Shown here: positions 15,617 through 24,402 of the stretch, one piece after another
Layout of the letters: the number at the start of each line of letters is the position of its first letter
Numbering within the stretch: position 1 is the stretch's first letter
Assembly (NCBI RefSeq): GCF_000717715.1
Contig: NZ_JOAI01000034.1
Span: forward strand, 1-64,000
Length of the DNA stretch: 64,000 bases
Source of the DNA: Streptomyces sp. NRRL B-24484
Lineage (GTDB): Bacteria > Actinomycetota > Actinomycetes > Streptomycetales > Streptomycetaceae
Direction: 5' to 3'
The notes under the pieces: generated by a model
Told to the model about the DNA's origin: nothing
Seen by the model: only the letters and a program-made list of their open reading frames with translations
The model's database searches: none
Program-made: the position numbers and the translations under genes

Positions 15617-16498
15617 GTGCCCCCCACCGCCCCGCACTCCGCAAGACCCCTCGCCGCCCCCGCCGGACCGCGCCGGCGCACCCGCCCCGGCGCCCGGCTG
15701 CGCCGCTGCGCCACCGCGGCCGCCTCGGTGGCGCTGGTCCTCGGCGCGTCCGCCCCCGCACTGGCCGCCGGACCACGCCCCGCGCACCACTTCGACCGCG
15801 ACTACGCCGGCTCCACCGTCCCCGCCCACGAGGGCCGCGGCACCGGCGGCCCCGCCCGCACCCTGGCCGTCACCCAGACCCTCGGCAACGACGTCTCCGG
15901 CTGGCAGGGGAACGTCGCCTGGAGCACCGCGGCCGCCAACGGCGCCCGGTTCTCGTACGTGAAGGCCACCGAGGGCACCACCTACACCAACCCGTACTTC
16001 GCCCAGCAGTACAACGGCTCCTACCAGGCCGGACTGATCCGCGGCGCCTACCACTTCGCGCTGCCGGACAACTCCTCCGGCTCCGCCCAGGCAACCTGGT
16101 TCGTCAACCACGGCGGCGGCTGGTCCGCCGACGGCAGGACCCTGCCGCCCGCCCTCGACATCGAGTACAACCCGTACGGCGCCACCTGCTACGGCCTGAG
16201 CCAGAGCGCGATGGTGTCGTGGATCCGCTCCTTCAGCACCACCGTGCACACCCGCACCGGGCGGTACCCGACGATCTACACCACCACCAACTGGTGGCAG
16301 CAGTGCACCGGCAACTACAGCGGCTTCGGCGCCACCAACCCGCTGTGGATCGCCCGCTACGCCTCCGCCGTCGGCACCCTGCCGGCCGGCTGGAGCTACC
16401 AGACCATCTGGCAGTACGCCGACTCCGGCACCCTCCCCGGCGACCAGAACCGCTTCAACGGCGCCTACGACCGCCTGAAGGCCCTGGCCCTCGGCTGA
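15617..16498 (+). CDS. secreted GH25 family lysozyme (1,4-beta-N-acetylmuramidase)
   Basis: 293 residues. GTG 15617 has GAAGGAG upstream. A long twin-Arg-rich signal region (residues 1-50, RRRTRPGARLRRC then an Ala/Val/Leu core ending ALA-AGP) precedes the catalytic domain. GNDVSGWQG carries the conserved first-strand Asp. FSYVKATEGTTY, GAYHFALPD and ALDIEYN supply the DXE catalytic pair of GH25 enzymes. W/Y-rich C-terminal strands (TIYTTTNWWQQC, SYQTIWQYADSG) complete the barrel. It hydrolyses the peptidoglycan glycan backbone outside the cell. No separate cell-wall binding module is present. Confidence 0.9.
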   Translation: MPPTAPHSARPLAAPAGPRRRTRPGARLRRCATAAASVALVLGASAPALAAGPRPAHHFDRDYAGSTVPAHEGRGTGGPARTLAVTQTLGNDVSGWQGNVAWSTAAANGARFSYVKATEGTTYTNPYFAQQYNGSYQAGLIRGAYHFALPDNSSGSAQATWFVNHGGGWSADGRTLPPALDIEYNPYGATCYGLSQSAMVSWIRSFSTTVHTRTGRYPTIYTTTNWWQQCTGNYSGFGATNPLWIARYASAVGTLPAGWSYQTIWQYADSGTLPGDQNRFNGAYDRLKALALG

Positions 16499-16570
16499 CC
16501 CACCGCCGGAACGCCTACCTCGCCGCCACCCTGCGCTGAGCCCGCACGGCCGGTGGTCGGGCCCCGGGGG

Positions 16571-17485
16571 CTACGGGGTGGCGGGGAGGGGCGTCAACGG
16601 GACGGTGGCGCGCTCGGTGAGGGACTGTTCGGCCGCCGCGAGGATCTCGACCACGCGCAGGCCGAAGGCGGCGTCGCAGGGGTGCGGCGTGCCGGTCCGC
16701 GCGGCGGCGAGCAGGCCGTCGACGGCGTGGCCGAAGGCCTCGACGGGCGGGACGCCCGCCTCCGGGAGCCGGTGCACCCCGGTCTCGCCGCGCAGTTCCA
16801 GGACCACACCCGCGGCCTGCGGGGGTGCGGTCAGGCCGACCGTCGTACTGCTGGAGGCGCCACCGGTGTGGCCGATCACCAGGTGGACGGTGTCCGCGGG
16901 CCCGGCGGCCGCGGTCACCGTGGCGGCGTCGCCGAGGACGGGCAGCAGCAGCGACAGGGCGTGCGGGCCGATGTCCCACAGTGCGCCCTTCTCGCGCCGC
17001 CAGGGCGAGGCGGCGTACGGGCTGTCGGTGGTGAAGACGGCACCGAGCCAGTCGCAGCGGGCGGTGAACCAGCCGTCCCGGCCGGCCTGCTCGGCGAGCC
17101 AGCCGACCCGCTCGCCGCCGAACCGGAGGGTGAAGAAGACGACCGAGGCGAGCCGGCGGGCGGCGACGGTGTCGGCGATCCGGCGGGCCTGCGGCACGGT
17201 GAGCGCGACGGGCTTGTCGAGCAGCAGGTGCCGACCGGCCTCGGCGGCCCGCAGCGCCAGCTCGGCCTGGGCCTGCGGGGCGAGCGCGACGGCGACCGCG
17301 TCGACGTCGGCGATCAGCTTGTCGGCGTCCGCGTAGGCCGGGACGCCGTGCGCGGCGGCGAGCTCGGCCGCGGCCTCCGGCCGGCGGCCCCAGACGCCCG
17401 CGAACTCGACGCCGGAGTGGCCGGCGAGTGCGGGCGCGTGGACGCCGCGCGCCCAGGGGCCGGTGCCGAGCAGTCCTATCCGCAT
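16571..17485 (-). CDS. Gfo/Idh/MocA family oxidoreductase
   Basis: 304 residues. The N-terminal Rossmann fold begins at once (RIGLLGTGPWARGVHAPAL, a GxGxxG-type dinucleotide loop). Then come the family motif HLLLDKPVALT (EKP-like Lys/Pro catalytic loop, about residue 88) and ALWDIGPHALSLLLPVLGD carrying the conserved Asp/His catalytic pair. It oxidises or reduces a sugar or cyclitol derivative with NAD(P); the substrate is unknown. Its stop codon is TAG, which shows that TAG is a normal terminator in this genome. It lies 58 bp downstream of the O-methyltransferase gene on the same strand, possibly in one transcript. Confidence 0.88.
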   Translation of the reverse strand: MRIGLLGTGPWARGVHAPALAGHSGVEFAGVWGRRPEAAAELAAAHGVPAYADADKLIADVDAVAVALAPQAQAELALRAAEAGRHLLLDKPVALTVPQARRIADTVAARRLASVVFFTLRFGGERVGWLAEQAGRDGWFTARCDWLGAVFTTDSPYAASPWRREKGALWDIGPHALSLLLPVLGDAATVTAAAGPADTVHLVIGHTGGASSSTTVGLTAPPQAAGVVLELRGETGVHRLPEAGVPPVEAFGHAVDGLLAAARTGTPHPCDAAFGLRVVEILAAAEQSLTERATVPLTPLPATP

Positions 17486-17543
17486 GCTGTTCCCTGGTGC
17501 TTTCCGGTGCGTGGGTCGGTTCGGGGCTTCGAGGTCCGGCCGG

Positions 17544-18212
17544 TCAGGAGCGGACGCGGATCAGGGTGAAACCGTCGTAGCCCTTGGAGCCGACGGTCTG
17601 GATCGAGGTGGCGGTGACCCGCGGCTCGGCGGCGATCGCGTCGTGCAGACGGCGGACGCCGACCACGGCGGGGTCGGTGGAGCCGGCCTCGGCGACCTTG
17701 CCCCCGCGGACGGTGTTGTCGACGACGATCAGCGAGCCGGGCCGGGTGAGCCGCAGCGCCCAGGCGAAGTAGACCGGGTTGCCGGGCTTGTCGGCGTCGA
17801 TGAAGACCAGGTCGAAGGGGTCGGCGCCCTCGTCGGCGAGCTCCTGCAGGGTCTCCGCGGCGGGGCCGAGGCGGACCTCGGCGACCTCGGCGAAGCCGGC
17901 GTGCTTGAGGTTGCCGCGGGCGACCTCGGCGTGCACCGGGTCGATCTCCAGGGTGACCAGCCGGCCGTCGGCGGGCAGGGCGCGGGCCATCCAGATCGCG
18001 CTGTAGCCGCCGAGGGTGCCGACCTCCAGGATGCGGCGGGCGCCGAGCGTCTCGGCGAGCAGCTGCAGCTGCTTGCCCTGCGGCGCGGAGACGGCGATCC
18101 GGGGCAGCCCGGCCGCGTCGGCGGCCTGCTGGGCCGCGTCCAGCACCGGATCGGCCCCGATCAGGACCTCGGTGAAGTAGTCGTCGACCGCCGTCCACTG
18201 CTGCTGGCTCAC
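17544..18212 (-). CDS. class I SAM-dependent O-methyltransferase (catechol/caffeoyl-CoA type)
   Basis: 222 residues. It has the methyltransferase_3 pattern: PQGKQLQLLAETL, the SAM loop RILEVGTLGGYSAIWMARAL, acidic strand LVTLEIDPVHAEVARGN, metal-binding FDLVFIDADKPGNPVYF and LIVVDNTVRGGKV. These enzymes methylate vicinal hydroxyls of phenolics with a divalent metal. GTG 18212 follows GGGAGG by 5-6 nt and is preferred over ATG 18251. It is upstream of the Gfo/Idh/MocA gene. Confidence 0.88.
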   Translation of the reverse strand: MSQQQWTAVDDYFTEVLIGADPVLDAAQQAADAAGLPRIAVSAPQGKQLQLLAETLGARRILEVGTLGGYSAIWMARALPADGRLVTLEIDPVHAEVARGNLKHAGFAEVAEVRLGPAAETLQELADEGADPFDLVFIDADKPGNPVYFAWALRLTRPGSLIVVDNTVRGGKVAEAGSTDPAVVGVRRLHDAIAAEPRVTATSIQTVGSKGYDGFTLIRVRS

Positions 18213-18293
18213 GCCCGCCTCCCAGTCCGTCGTACGCGTCCCGTCGTACACGTCCGTAGTACGCGCACCGAGCCTAGCCCACGGACCTGACGG

Positions 18294-18983
18294 TCAGTCG
18301 GCGACGGGCTCGGCGACGGGCTCGACAACGCCCGCCGCGCCCTCCGGGACGCTCTTGCCGCCGGACTGCTCGGGGTGCTCGGCCCGCGCCTTCGCGGCGC
18401 GGCGCTTGACCAGCCAGGCGGAGCCGGCGCCGGCCAGCGCGGCCACCACCAGGCCGGCCCAGGAGAAGCTCTTCAGCCAGTGCTCGGCGACCTTGCCGAC
18501 CTGGTAGACCAGCAGCGTGGTGCCGCCGGCCCAGGCGATGCCGCCGAGCACGTTGGCGATCAGGAACTTCCAGTACGGCATCCGCAGGGCGCCCGCGAGC
18601 GGGCCGGCGAAGATCCGCAGCAGGGCGATGAACCGGCCGAAGAAGACCGCCCACATGCCCCACTTCTGGAAGGACCGCTCGGCGGTGGCCAGGTGCTCGG
18701 GCCCGAAGTGCTTGGGGAAGCGTCGGCCGAGCTTCTCGAACAGCGGTTTGCCGCCGCGCCGGCCGATGGAGTACCCGATCGAGTCGCCGATCACCGCACC
18801 GGCGATCGCACAGGCCGCCACCCACCAGGGGCTGACCACGCCGCGGGCCGACAGCAGCGAGGCCGAGACGAGCGCGATCTCGCCGGGCAGCGGGATGCCC
18901 AGGCTCTCCAGGCCGATGATCAGGGCGACGAGGGCGTACACCGAGGTCGGTGGGACGCTCTCGATCCACTGGTCGATGTGCAA
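18294..18983 (-). CDS. DedA family integral membrane protein
   Basis: 229 residues. TTG start at 18983 with GGAGG 8 nt upstream. It shows the DedA signature: GLESLGIPLPGEIALVSASL near the N-terminus, and FGRFIALLRIFAGPLAGALR (the conserved F-x-R-x-x-P/A-x-x-R helix-hairpin) mid-protein, with four to five membrane segments. The cytosolic C-terminal tail is charged and Val/Glu-rich. DedA proteins are undecaprenyl-phosphate or phospholipid flippases in several bacteria; the substrate here is not determined. Confidence 0.9.
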   Translation of the reverse strand: MHIDQWIESVPPTSVYALVALIIGLESLGIPLPGEIALVSASLLSARGVVSPWWVAACAIAGAVIGDSIGYSIGRRGGKPLFEKLGRRFPKHFGPEHLATAERSFQKWGMWAVFFGRFIALLRIFAGPLAGALRMPYWKFLIANVLGGIAWAGGTTLLVYQVGKVAEHWLKSFSWAGLVVAALAGAGSAWLVKRRAAKARAEHPEQSGGKSVPEGAAGVVEPVAEPVAD

Positions 18984-19101
18984 GTCGGGTACCTCCGTGG
19001 CGGGACGAGACCGCGTCTCGGCCGGACTGGCTGGGCCGCGGGCAGGCCCGGCGCCTCAGGGCAGGGTAACGGGTTGACCCGGCCTTTACCTTATACGCCG
19101 G

Positions 19102-19977
19102 TCATCGGACGACAGTTCCCGCGGCCGCCCCGCGACCGGCCCGGGCGGAGAAGCGCAGCGCCACCACGGAGGGCCGGTGGGCGCCCAGGACGGGCAGCCG
19201 GGCCGCGTAGGGCAGCAGCGCGCCGACCGGGCCGCGGCCGCCGGTCGGCAGCACGTCGCGGATCTCGGCCACCGCGGGGTGCGCGGTGGCGAGCTTCCAC
19301 TGCTCGTCGGCGTCCATGCCCCAGGGCATCGGCGGGGCCGTGTAGCCGCGGTCGTGCAGCTTGCCCTGCGAGGCGGCGCGGCTGAACCAGCGCGGCACGG
19401 CGTCGAAGACGAAGGTGCCGTCGGGGAAGCGTTCGGCGCAGCGGGCGATGAGGTCGCGGACCTCGGTGGGGCGCAGGTACATCAGCAGGCCCTGGGCGGT
19501 GATGAGCACGCCGTGGCCGGCGTCGACCTCGTCGGTCCAGGCCGGGTCGGTGGCGGAGCAGGCGAGCAGCCGCTGCCGGGGTGCGGGGGGCAGCAGGCGT
19601 TCGCGGAGGGCGACGGCTTCGGGGAGGTCGACGGAGAGCCACTGGGCGCGGCCGTTGTCGACCCGCCAGTACTGGGTCTCCAGGCCCTCGCCGAGGCAGA
19701 CGACGGTGCCGCGGGGGCAGCGGACGAGGAAGTCGGCGACCTCGCGGTCGAAGGCGCGGACCCGGAGGGCCTGGATCTGGCCGATGATGCCGCCGTCGGG
19801 GCCGAAGCGCTCCTCGAAGGGGTAGTCGATCCGCTCGACGAGCTCGACGGCCCGCGGGTCCGGCAGCACGGTGTCCCACCGGCGGGCCTCGACGGCCCGG
19901 TGGTAGAGCGTCCACAGGGCGGTCTCGGGGACGGCGCCCAGAGCGGCGCCGATCTTCTGCGGCTGCTGGCCCGTCAT
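19102..19977 (-). CDS. SAM-dependent methyltransferase, leucine carboxyl methyltransferase-like (LCM/PPM group)
   Basis: 291 residues. The fold opens with VPETALWTLYHRAVEARRWD and has the LCM arrangement: GTVVCLGEGLETQYWRVDNG (SAM loop), WLSVDLPEAVALRERLL (acidic strand), then GVLITAQGLLMYLRPTEVR. Bacterial relatives are often annotated as O-methyltransferases for polyketides or small acids. The substrate is unknown. The C-terminal Arg/Gly-rich tail is not part of the fold. Confidence 0.82.
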   Translation of the reverse strand: MTGQQPQKIGAALGAVPETALWTLYHRAVEARRWDTVLPDPRAVELVERIDYPFEERFGPDGGIIGQIQALRVRAFDREVADFLVRCPRGTVVCLGEGLETQYWRVDNGRAQWLSVDLPEAVALRERLLPPAPRQRLLACSATDPAWTDEVDAGHGVLITAQGLLMYLRPTEVRDLIARCAERFPDGTFVFDAVPRWFSRAASQGKLHDRGYTAPPMPWGMDADEQWKLATAHPAVAEIRDVLPTGGRGPVGALLPYAARLPVLGAHRPSVVALRFSARAGRGAAAGTVVR

Positions 19978-20145
19978 CGTCTGGCTCCCTCCGGCGGTCC
20001 GGCGGCGGTCGCCGGACCCGGCTTGGCATTCTGCCCCGCCCGGTGGTCCGTCCGGTGCTGAACGCGCCGTGGGCGGGCCACGGGGTCGGGCCGCGGACGG
20101 CGCTCGTCGGACGGTCCTCGGCTACCGGTGCTCGGCGGCCGGTGG

Positions 20146-21015
20146 TCAGCCGACGCTGAAGGCACCGTCGGGGGGCGGTGGGGAGTCGACGGCGTCGGCG
20201 TCGTGGACGGGGCTGGCGGCGCCGGCGAGGGCGTCGAGGTCGGGTCCGTCGGCGAGCCGGGCGGGGAAGGGGTCGCCGGCCAGGCGCCGGGCGAGTTCGG
20301 CGGCGGGCAGCGGGGCGGTGGAGCCGATCAGCAGGATGTTGCCGTAGCGCCGGCCGCGGAGCACGGCGGGTTCGGCGGCGAGGCAGGTGTGCGGGAAGAC
20401 GGCGCGCAGGGTGGCGGCCTGGGCGGCGGCGAAGGCGAGCGGCGGGCCGTCGGCGAGGTTGGCGGCGTAGCAGCCGCCGGGGCGCAGGGCCGCGGCGGCG
20501 AGGGCGACGAACTCGACGGAGGTGAGGTGGGCGGGGGTGCGGGAGCCGTGGAAGACGTCGGCGACGACGAGGTCGGCGGCGGCGGGCGGGGCCGCGGCGA
20601 GGGCGGTGCGGGCGTCGCCGACGGTCACCTCGATGCCGTCCGGCCAGGGCAGGTGGTCGGCGACGAGGTCGACGAGCGGGCCGTCGGCCTCGACGACGTG
20701 CTGCCGGGAGCCGGGGCGGGTGGCGGCGAGGTAGCGGGGCAGCGTGAGGGCGCCGCCGCCGAGGTGCAGGGCGTCGAGCGGCCGCCCGGCGGGGGCGATC
20801 GTGTCGGCGAGGTGGCCGATCCGCCGGGTGTACTCGAATTCGAGGTGGGTGGGGTCGGCGAGGTCGACGTAGGACTGCGGGGTGCCGTCGAGGGTGAGCA
20901 GCCAGGCCTGCGGCCGGTCGATGTCGGGCAGGAGCCGGGCGGTGCCGAGGGCGGTCTCCCGGTGGACGGGGAGGGGTTCGTCCTCGGGCGGGCCCGGCTG
21001 CTCGTGGTGGGTCAT
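20146..21015 (-). CDS. spermidine synthase-like (PABS-fold) methyltransferase-related protein
   Basis: 289 residues. It has the polyamine-synthase fold: DALHLGGGALTLPRYLAATR (nucleotide loop), HVVEADGPLVDLVADHLPWP, VGDARTAL and VVADVFHGSRTPAHLTSVEF. In true spermidine synthases the D-x-x-D region binds putrescine; here it reads D-V-F-H, so the activity may differ. ATG 21015 overlaps the TGA of the upstream hydrolase gene (ATGA), implying translational coupling and a shared task. Confidence 0.78.
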   Translation of the reverse strand: MTHHEQPGPPEDEPLPVHRETALGTARLLPDIDRPQAWLLTLDGTPQSYVDLADPTHLEFEYTRRIGHLADTIAPAGRPLDALHLGGGALTLPRYLAATRPGSRQHVVEADGPLVDLVADHLPWPDGIEVTVGDARTALAAAPPAAADLVVADVFHGSRTPAHLTSVEFVALAAAALRPGGCYAANLADGPPLAFAAAQAATLRAVFPHTCLAAEPAVLRGRRYGNILLIGSTAPLPAAELARRLAGDPFPARLADGPDLDALAGAASPVHDADAVDSPPPPDGAFSVG

Positions 21016-21977
21016 GCGGCGGTGACCTGCTCGGGCAGGTAGGCGGCGAGCCAGCGGTCGAGTTCGGTGAAGACCTGGGTGCGGGCCTGCTCGCCGGAGA
21101 GGACGAGGTCGTGCACGCCGCCCTCGATCCGCAGGACGGTGACGTTGCGGCCGATGCGGGGGCCGAGCGCGGCGATGTCGTCGGCGCGCAGCACGCCGTC
21201 GGTGGTGCGCAGGGCGTCGTCCCAGCGGTTGGTGACGGTGGAGGCGGTGGAGGCCATCAGCAGCACGGGGCAGTCGACGGCGAGGCCGCGGCGGACGGTG
21301 CGGTGGCCGCGCTGGATGGCGGCGAGCCAGCCGGCGTAGAGCGGGAAGCCCTCGGCGGGCTTGAGGGAGAGGTCGAACTCCCAGCTGCCCTTGTGGGCGC
21401 GGTGCAGGCTGTGCACGTAGTGCGGGTTGAGCGGGGCGGGCAGCTTGCGCAGGCCGGCGACGCGGCCGAGCGCCTCGACGGCGGGGGCGCCGAGGGTGCG
21501 GACGGCGGCCGCGGCGGGCATGGACAGGAACGGGCTGTTGAGGAAGAGCGCGTCGACCAGGCCGCGGCCTGCGCGGCGGTCCGCCCAGAGCGCGGTGACC
21601 AGGCCGCCGGTGGAGTGGCCGTTGACGAGCAGCTGGGTGTGGCCGTCGGCCTCGCGGATCACGCGGACCGCCTCGTCGAGCTCCTCGTCGTAGGCGCGGA
21701 GGTCGCGGACGAAGTTGGGCGACTGGTGGGGGCGCAGCGACCGGCCGTACTTGCGCAGGTCGAGGGCGTAGAAGGAGTAGCCGGCCGCGGTGTAGTGGTC
21801 GGCGAGGTGGGTCTGGAAGAAGTAGTCGACGTAGCCGTGCACGTAGAGCACCGCGCGCTTCGACCCGGGCACCAGGCGGCGCACCAGGGTGGCGCTGACG
21901 GCGCCCTCCTCGTCGTCGGCGAGCGGCAGCTCGACGGCCTCGTACGGCTCGCCCAGGATGTCCGTCCGGAAGTCCAT
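21012..21977 (-). CDS. alpha/beta hydrolase (serine lysophospholipase/monoacylglycerol lipase type)
   Basis: 321 residues. RAVLYVHGYVDYFF is the oxyanion strand, LLVNGHSTGGLVTALW holds the nucleophile elbow (GHSTGG), and the C-terminal IEGGVHDLVLSGE contains the catalytic His. The Asp is probably in the preceding strand. It is a cytosolic serine hydrolase of the Hydrolase_4 group and likely acts on a lipid or ester. ATG 21977 has GGGGAAG upstream. It is the first gene of a coupled pair with the PABS-fold gene. Confidence 0.85.
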   Translation of the reverse strand: MDFRTDILGEPYEAVELPLADDEEGAVSATLVRRLVPGSKRAVLYVHGYVDYFFQTHLADHYTAAGYSFYALDLRKYGRSLRPHQSPNFVRDLRAYDEELDEAVRVIREADGHTQLLVNGHSTGGLVTALWADRRAGRGLVDALFLNSPFLSMPAAAAVRTLGAPAVEALGRVAGLRKLPAPLNPHYVHSLHRAHKGSWEFDLSLKPAEGFPLYAGWLAAIQRGHRTVRRGLAVDCPVLLMASTASTVTNRWDDALRTTDGVLRADDIAALGPRIGRNVTVLRIEGGVHDLVLSGEQARTQVFTELDRWLAAYLPEQVTAA

Positions 21978-22182
21978 GCCGCTTCCCCGTTCCCCTCGTG
22001 GTCGGTCTCCGAGCCCGACCATACCGCCCGGTAGCCTCCGGTGGGCGGGCAGCCCGCCGGACGGGCCGTGCACCGGCTCTGATCAGGGTGTACACCGAGC
22101 AGCCGGGCGTGGCACGGAGCGGCCCCGGGGGTGCCGTCGGGCTTTTGTGGGCGGGGGGCCGGGTTCGCTAGCCTCCGGGGGC

Positions 22183-23127
22183 ATGCCGATCTTTGGACGA
22201 CGCCGAAGTACCGCACCGCGCTTGGCTCCTGAGCTCGACGACGGCGAACTCGGCCGGGTCCGGCGGCAGCTGGCGGGGCCGCAGTTGCAGGGGCAGTTGG
22301 ACCTGTCGGCGGGGCTGGTGGAGCAGGTGCTGCGGGACGCCGGCCGGGACTGGGACCGGCGTACGCACCGGCTGGCGGTGCTGGCCCAGGTGGCGTCGCC
22401 GGCGCTGGCCCGGGTGTGGCGGCGGCAGCGGCCGCAGGAGGCGGACGCTCTGGTGCTGCACGCCTGGGTGGACGTGGCGCAGGCGCGGTTGGCGGGTGCG
22501 TTGGAGGATCCGCAGGGCACCGTGGACCGGTGCCGCCGGGCGGCCGAGATGCGGCCGGAGGATCCGGCGCCGTGGGTGGCGCTGCTGGCGGCGCACCGGC
22601 TGATGCGGCGTCCGGAGCAGGAGATGTACCCGCTGTGCCGGGAGATCGGTGCGCGGGACGCCTGGAACCGGGTCGCGCACCTGGAGATGCTGCGGTACCT
22701 GTCGCCGGAGGAGTGCGGTTCGCACGGGCAGGTGCTGGACTTCGTGGCGGCGGTGCGGGACGCGGCTCCGCCGGGGTCGCCGGTGGCCGGGCTGGAGCTG
22801 GCGATGCTGACGGACCGCTACCGGGCGGCGCTGGCGGCGGGCGGGGTGACGGCGCTGGGCGCGCGGCGCCGCTGGGCGATGCCGGACGCCGAGGCGGCGC
22901 TGGCCCGGGCGGTGGCGGACTGGCCGGAGCCGGGCTTCCTGCGGCACGCGGGGGCGCTGTCGGACCTGAACGTGCTGGCGTACGCGCTCGGGCAGGCGGG
23001 CCGGATCGGCGAGGCGGCGGGGGTGTTCGTCGCGCTGGACGGGGTGGTCACCATCTGGCCGTGGGGGCTGGACGGCGACGCGGTGCAGCAGTTCGCCTAC
23101 TGGCAGGACCAGGCGCTGGTGGAGTGA
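22183..23127 (+). CDS. helical hypothetical protein (possibly DUF4034-like)
   Basis: 314 residues, no signal peptide or membrane span. It is rich in Trp/Arg helices (VEQVLRDAGRDWDRRTHRLA, then EADALVLHAWVDVAQARLAG) arranged like a tetratricopeptide-type superhelix, and ends with DGDAVQQFAYWQDQALVE. The layout resembles DUF4034-type actinomycete proteins, but I hold that only tentatively. No catalytic motif is seen. It is convergent with the AI-2E transporter gene at 18 bp. Confidence 0.65.
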   Translation: MPIFGRRRSTAPRLAPELDDGELGRVRRQLAGPQLQGQLDLSAGLVEQVLRDAGRDWDRRTHRLAVLAQVASPALARVWRRQRPQEADALVLHAWVDVAQARLAGALEDPQGTVDRCRRAAEMRPEDPAPWVALLAAHRLMRRPEQEMYPLCREIGARDAWNRVAHLEMLRYLSPEECGSHGQVLDFVAAVRDAAPPGSPVAGLELAMLTDRYRAALAAGGVTALGARRRWAMPDAEAALARAVADWPEPGFLRHAGALSDLNVLAYALGQAGRIGEAAGVFVALDGVVTIWPWGLDGDAVQQFAYWQDQALVE

Positions 23128-23145
23128 CGGCCGGCGGGCCGGGGG

Positions 23146-24255
23146 TCACGGCGGGGCGGTGTCCGGCGCGTCCCCCGCGTCGGCGGCCGGTGCCGCGTCC
23201 GGCCCGGGCGGCCGGCGCAGGACGGTGACCACGCCGAGGCCGGCCGCGCAGAGCGGGACTGCGAGCAGCGCGCCCATGATCCCGGCCACGCCGGCCCCGG
23301 CCACCACCGCGACCATGATGGTGGCCGGGTGGAGCTCGACGGTGCGGCTCTGGATGAAGGGCTGCAGCACGTTGCCCTCGACCGCCTGCACGGCCAGCAC
23401 CACGCCGAGCACCCAGAGCGCCTTGGCGAGGCCGCCGTCGGCGAGCGCGACCAGCACGGCCACGGTGCCGGAGAGGAAGGCGCCGACGAACGGGATGTAG
23501 GCGCCCATGAAGACCAGGGCGCCGAGGCCGGCGGCGCCGGGGACGCCGAGCACCACCAGTCCGACGGTGATGAAGAGGGCGTCGATCAGGGCGATCAGGG
23601 TGGTGCCGCGCATGAAACCGGCCGTGGCGGCGAAGGCCTGCCGGGCGCAGGCGATCACGGTCCCGGCGGGGCCGGGCGGCAGCCAGGCGCGGACGGCGTC
23701 GGCGGTGCGGTGGCCGTCCCGGAGGAAGAAGAAGACCAGGGCGAGGGTGAGGACCGCGCCGGTGAGCAGCTGGGTGGCCAGGCCGAGGCCGGAGAGCACG
23801 CCGTTGGCGAGCGAGTTGACCAGGTCGCTGCCGGCGCCGGAGCTCTGCTGGAGGGCGTACTGGAGTCTCCCGCCGAGCGGGCCGAGCCGGTCGGCGATCC
23901 GGTGGCCGGCCTCGGTGAGCGCGGCGGCGATGTCGGGTGCGCTGTGCACCAGCGAGTTGACCAGCAGGGCGAGCGCCCCGCCGACGGCGAGCACCAGGAC
24001 GGTGCAGGTGAGGCCGGCCGCGACGCCCCGGCCCAGGCCGCGGCGGACCAGCCAGGGCATCACGGGTTCGAGCAGGGCGGTGCCGAGCAGTGCCACGATC
24101 ACGGGCACGGTGGCCGACTGCAGTTCGATCAGGATCCAGACCAGCAGGGCGGCGACCGCGACGACCAGCAGGGTCGCGGCCGACCAGGCGGCGGCGAGGC
24201 GCACCGGGCGGGGCAGTGCGGCCGGTCGGCCGTCCTCCGGGGGCTGGGCCGGCAT
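23146..24255 (-). CDS. AI-2E family (TqsA/PerM-type) transporter
   Basis: 369 residues with about eight membrane segments. It shows the family layout: paired N-terminal helices (AAWSAATLLVVAVAALLVWI), a central soluble segment (LTEAGHRIADRLGPLGGR), then GAVLTLALVFFFLRDG and the C-terminal signature GLGALVFMGAYIPFVGAF and VEGNVLQPFIQSRTVELHP. Members export small signals or act as Na/H-coupled permeases; the substrate cannot be named. ATG 24255 has GGAGGTGCC directly upstream. Confidence 0.9.
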   Translation of the reverse strand: MPAQPPEDGRPAALPRPVRLAAAWSAATLLVVAVAALLVWILIELQSATVPVIVALLGTALLEPVMPWLVRRGLGRGVAAGLTCTVLVLAVGGALALLVNSLVHSAPDIAAALTEAGHRIADRLGPLGGRLQYALQQSSGAGSDLVNSLANGVLSGLGLATQLLTGAVLTLALVFFFLRDGHRTADAVRAWLPPGPAGTVIACARQAFAATAGFMRGTTLIALIDALFITVGLVVLGVPGAAGLGALVFMGAYIPFVGAFLSGTVAVLVALADGGLAKALWVLGVVLAVQAVEGNVLQPFIQSRTVELHPATIMVAVVAGAGVAGIMGALLAVPLCAAGLGVVTVLRRPPGPDAAPAADAGDAPDTAPP

Positions 24256-24402
24256 GGCACCTCCGGGGTCGACGGTCACCCTCCGCTCGCTCCATATCAG
24301 CACACGGGCCGGCGGTTCGGTCGGTCCGTGCGGCGACCGGCGCGCCCCCGCCGGCCGGACCCGGGAGGCCCGCCGCGGTGCCCCGTGCACGGGCTCAGTG
24401 CT

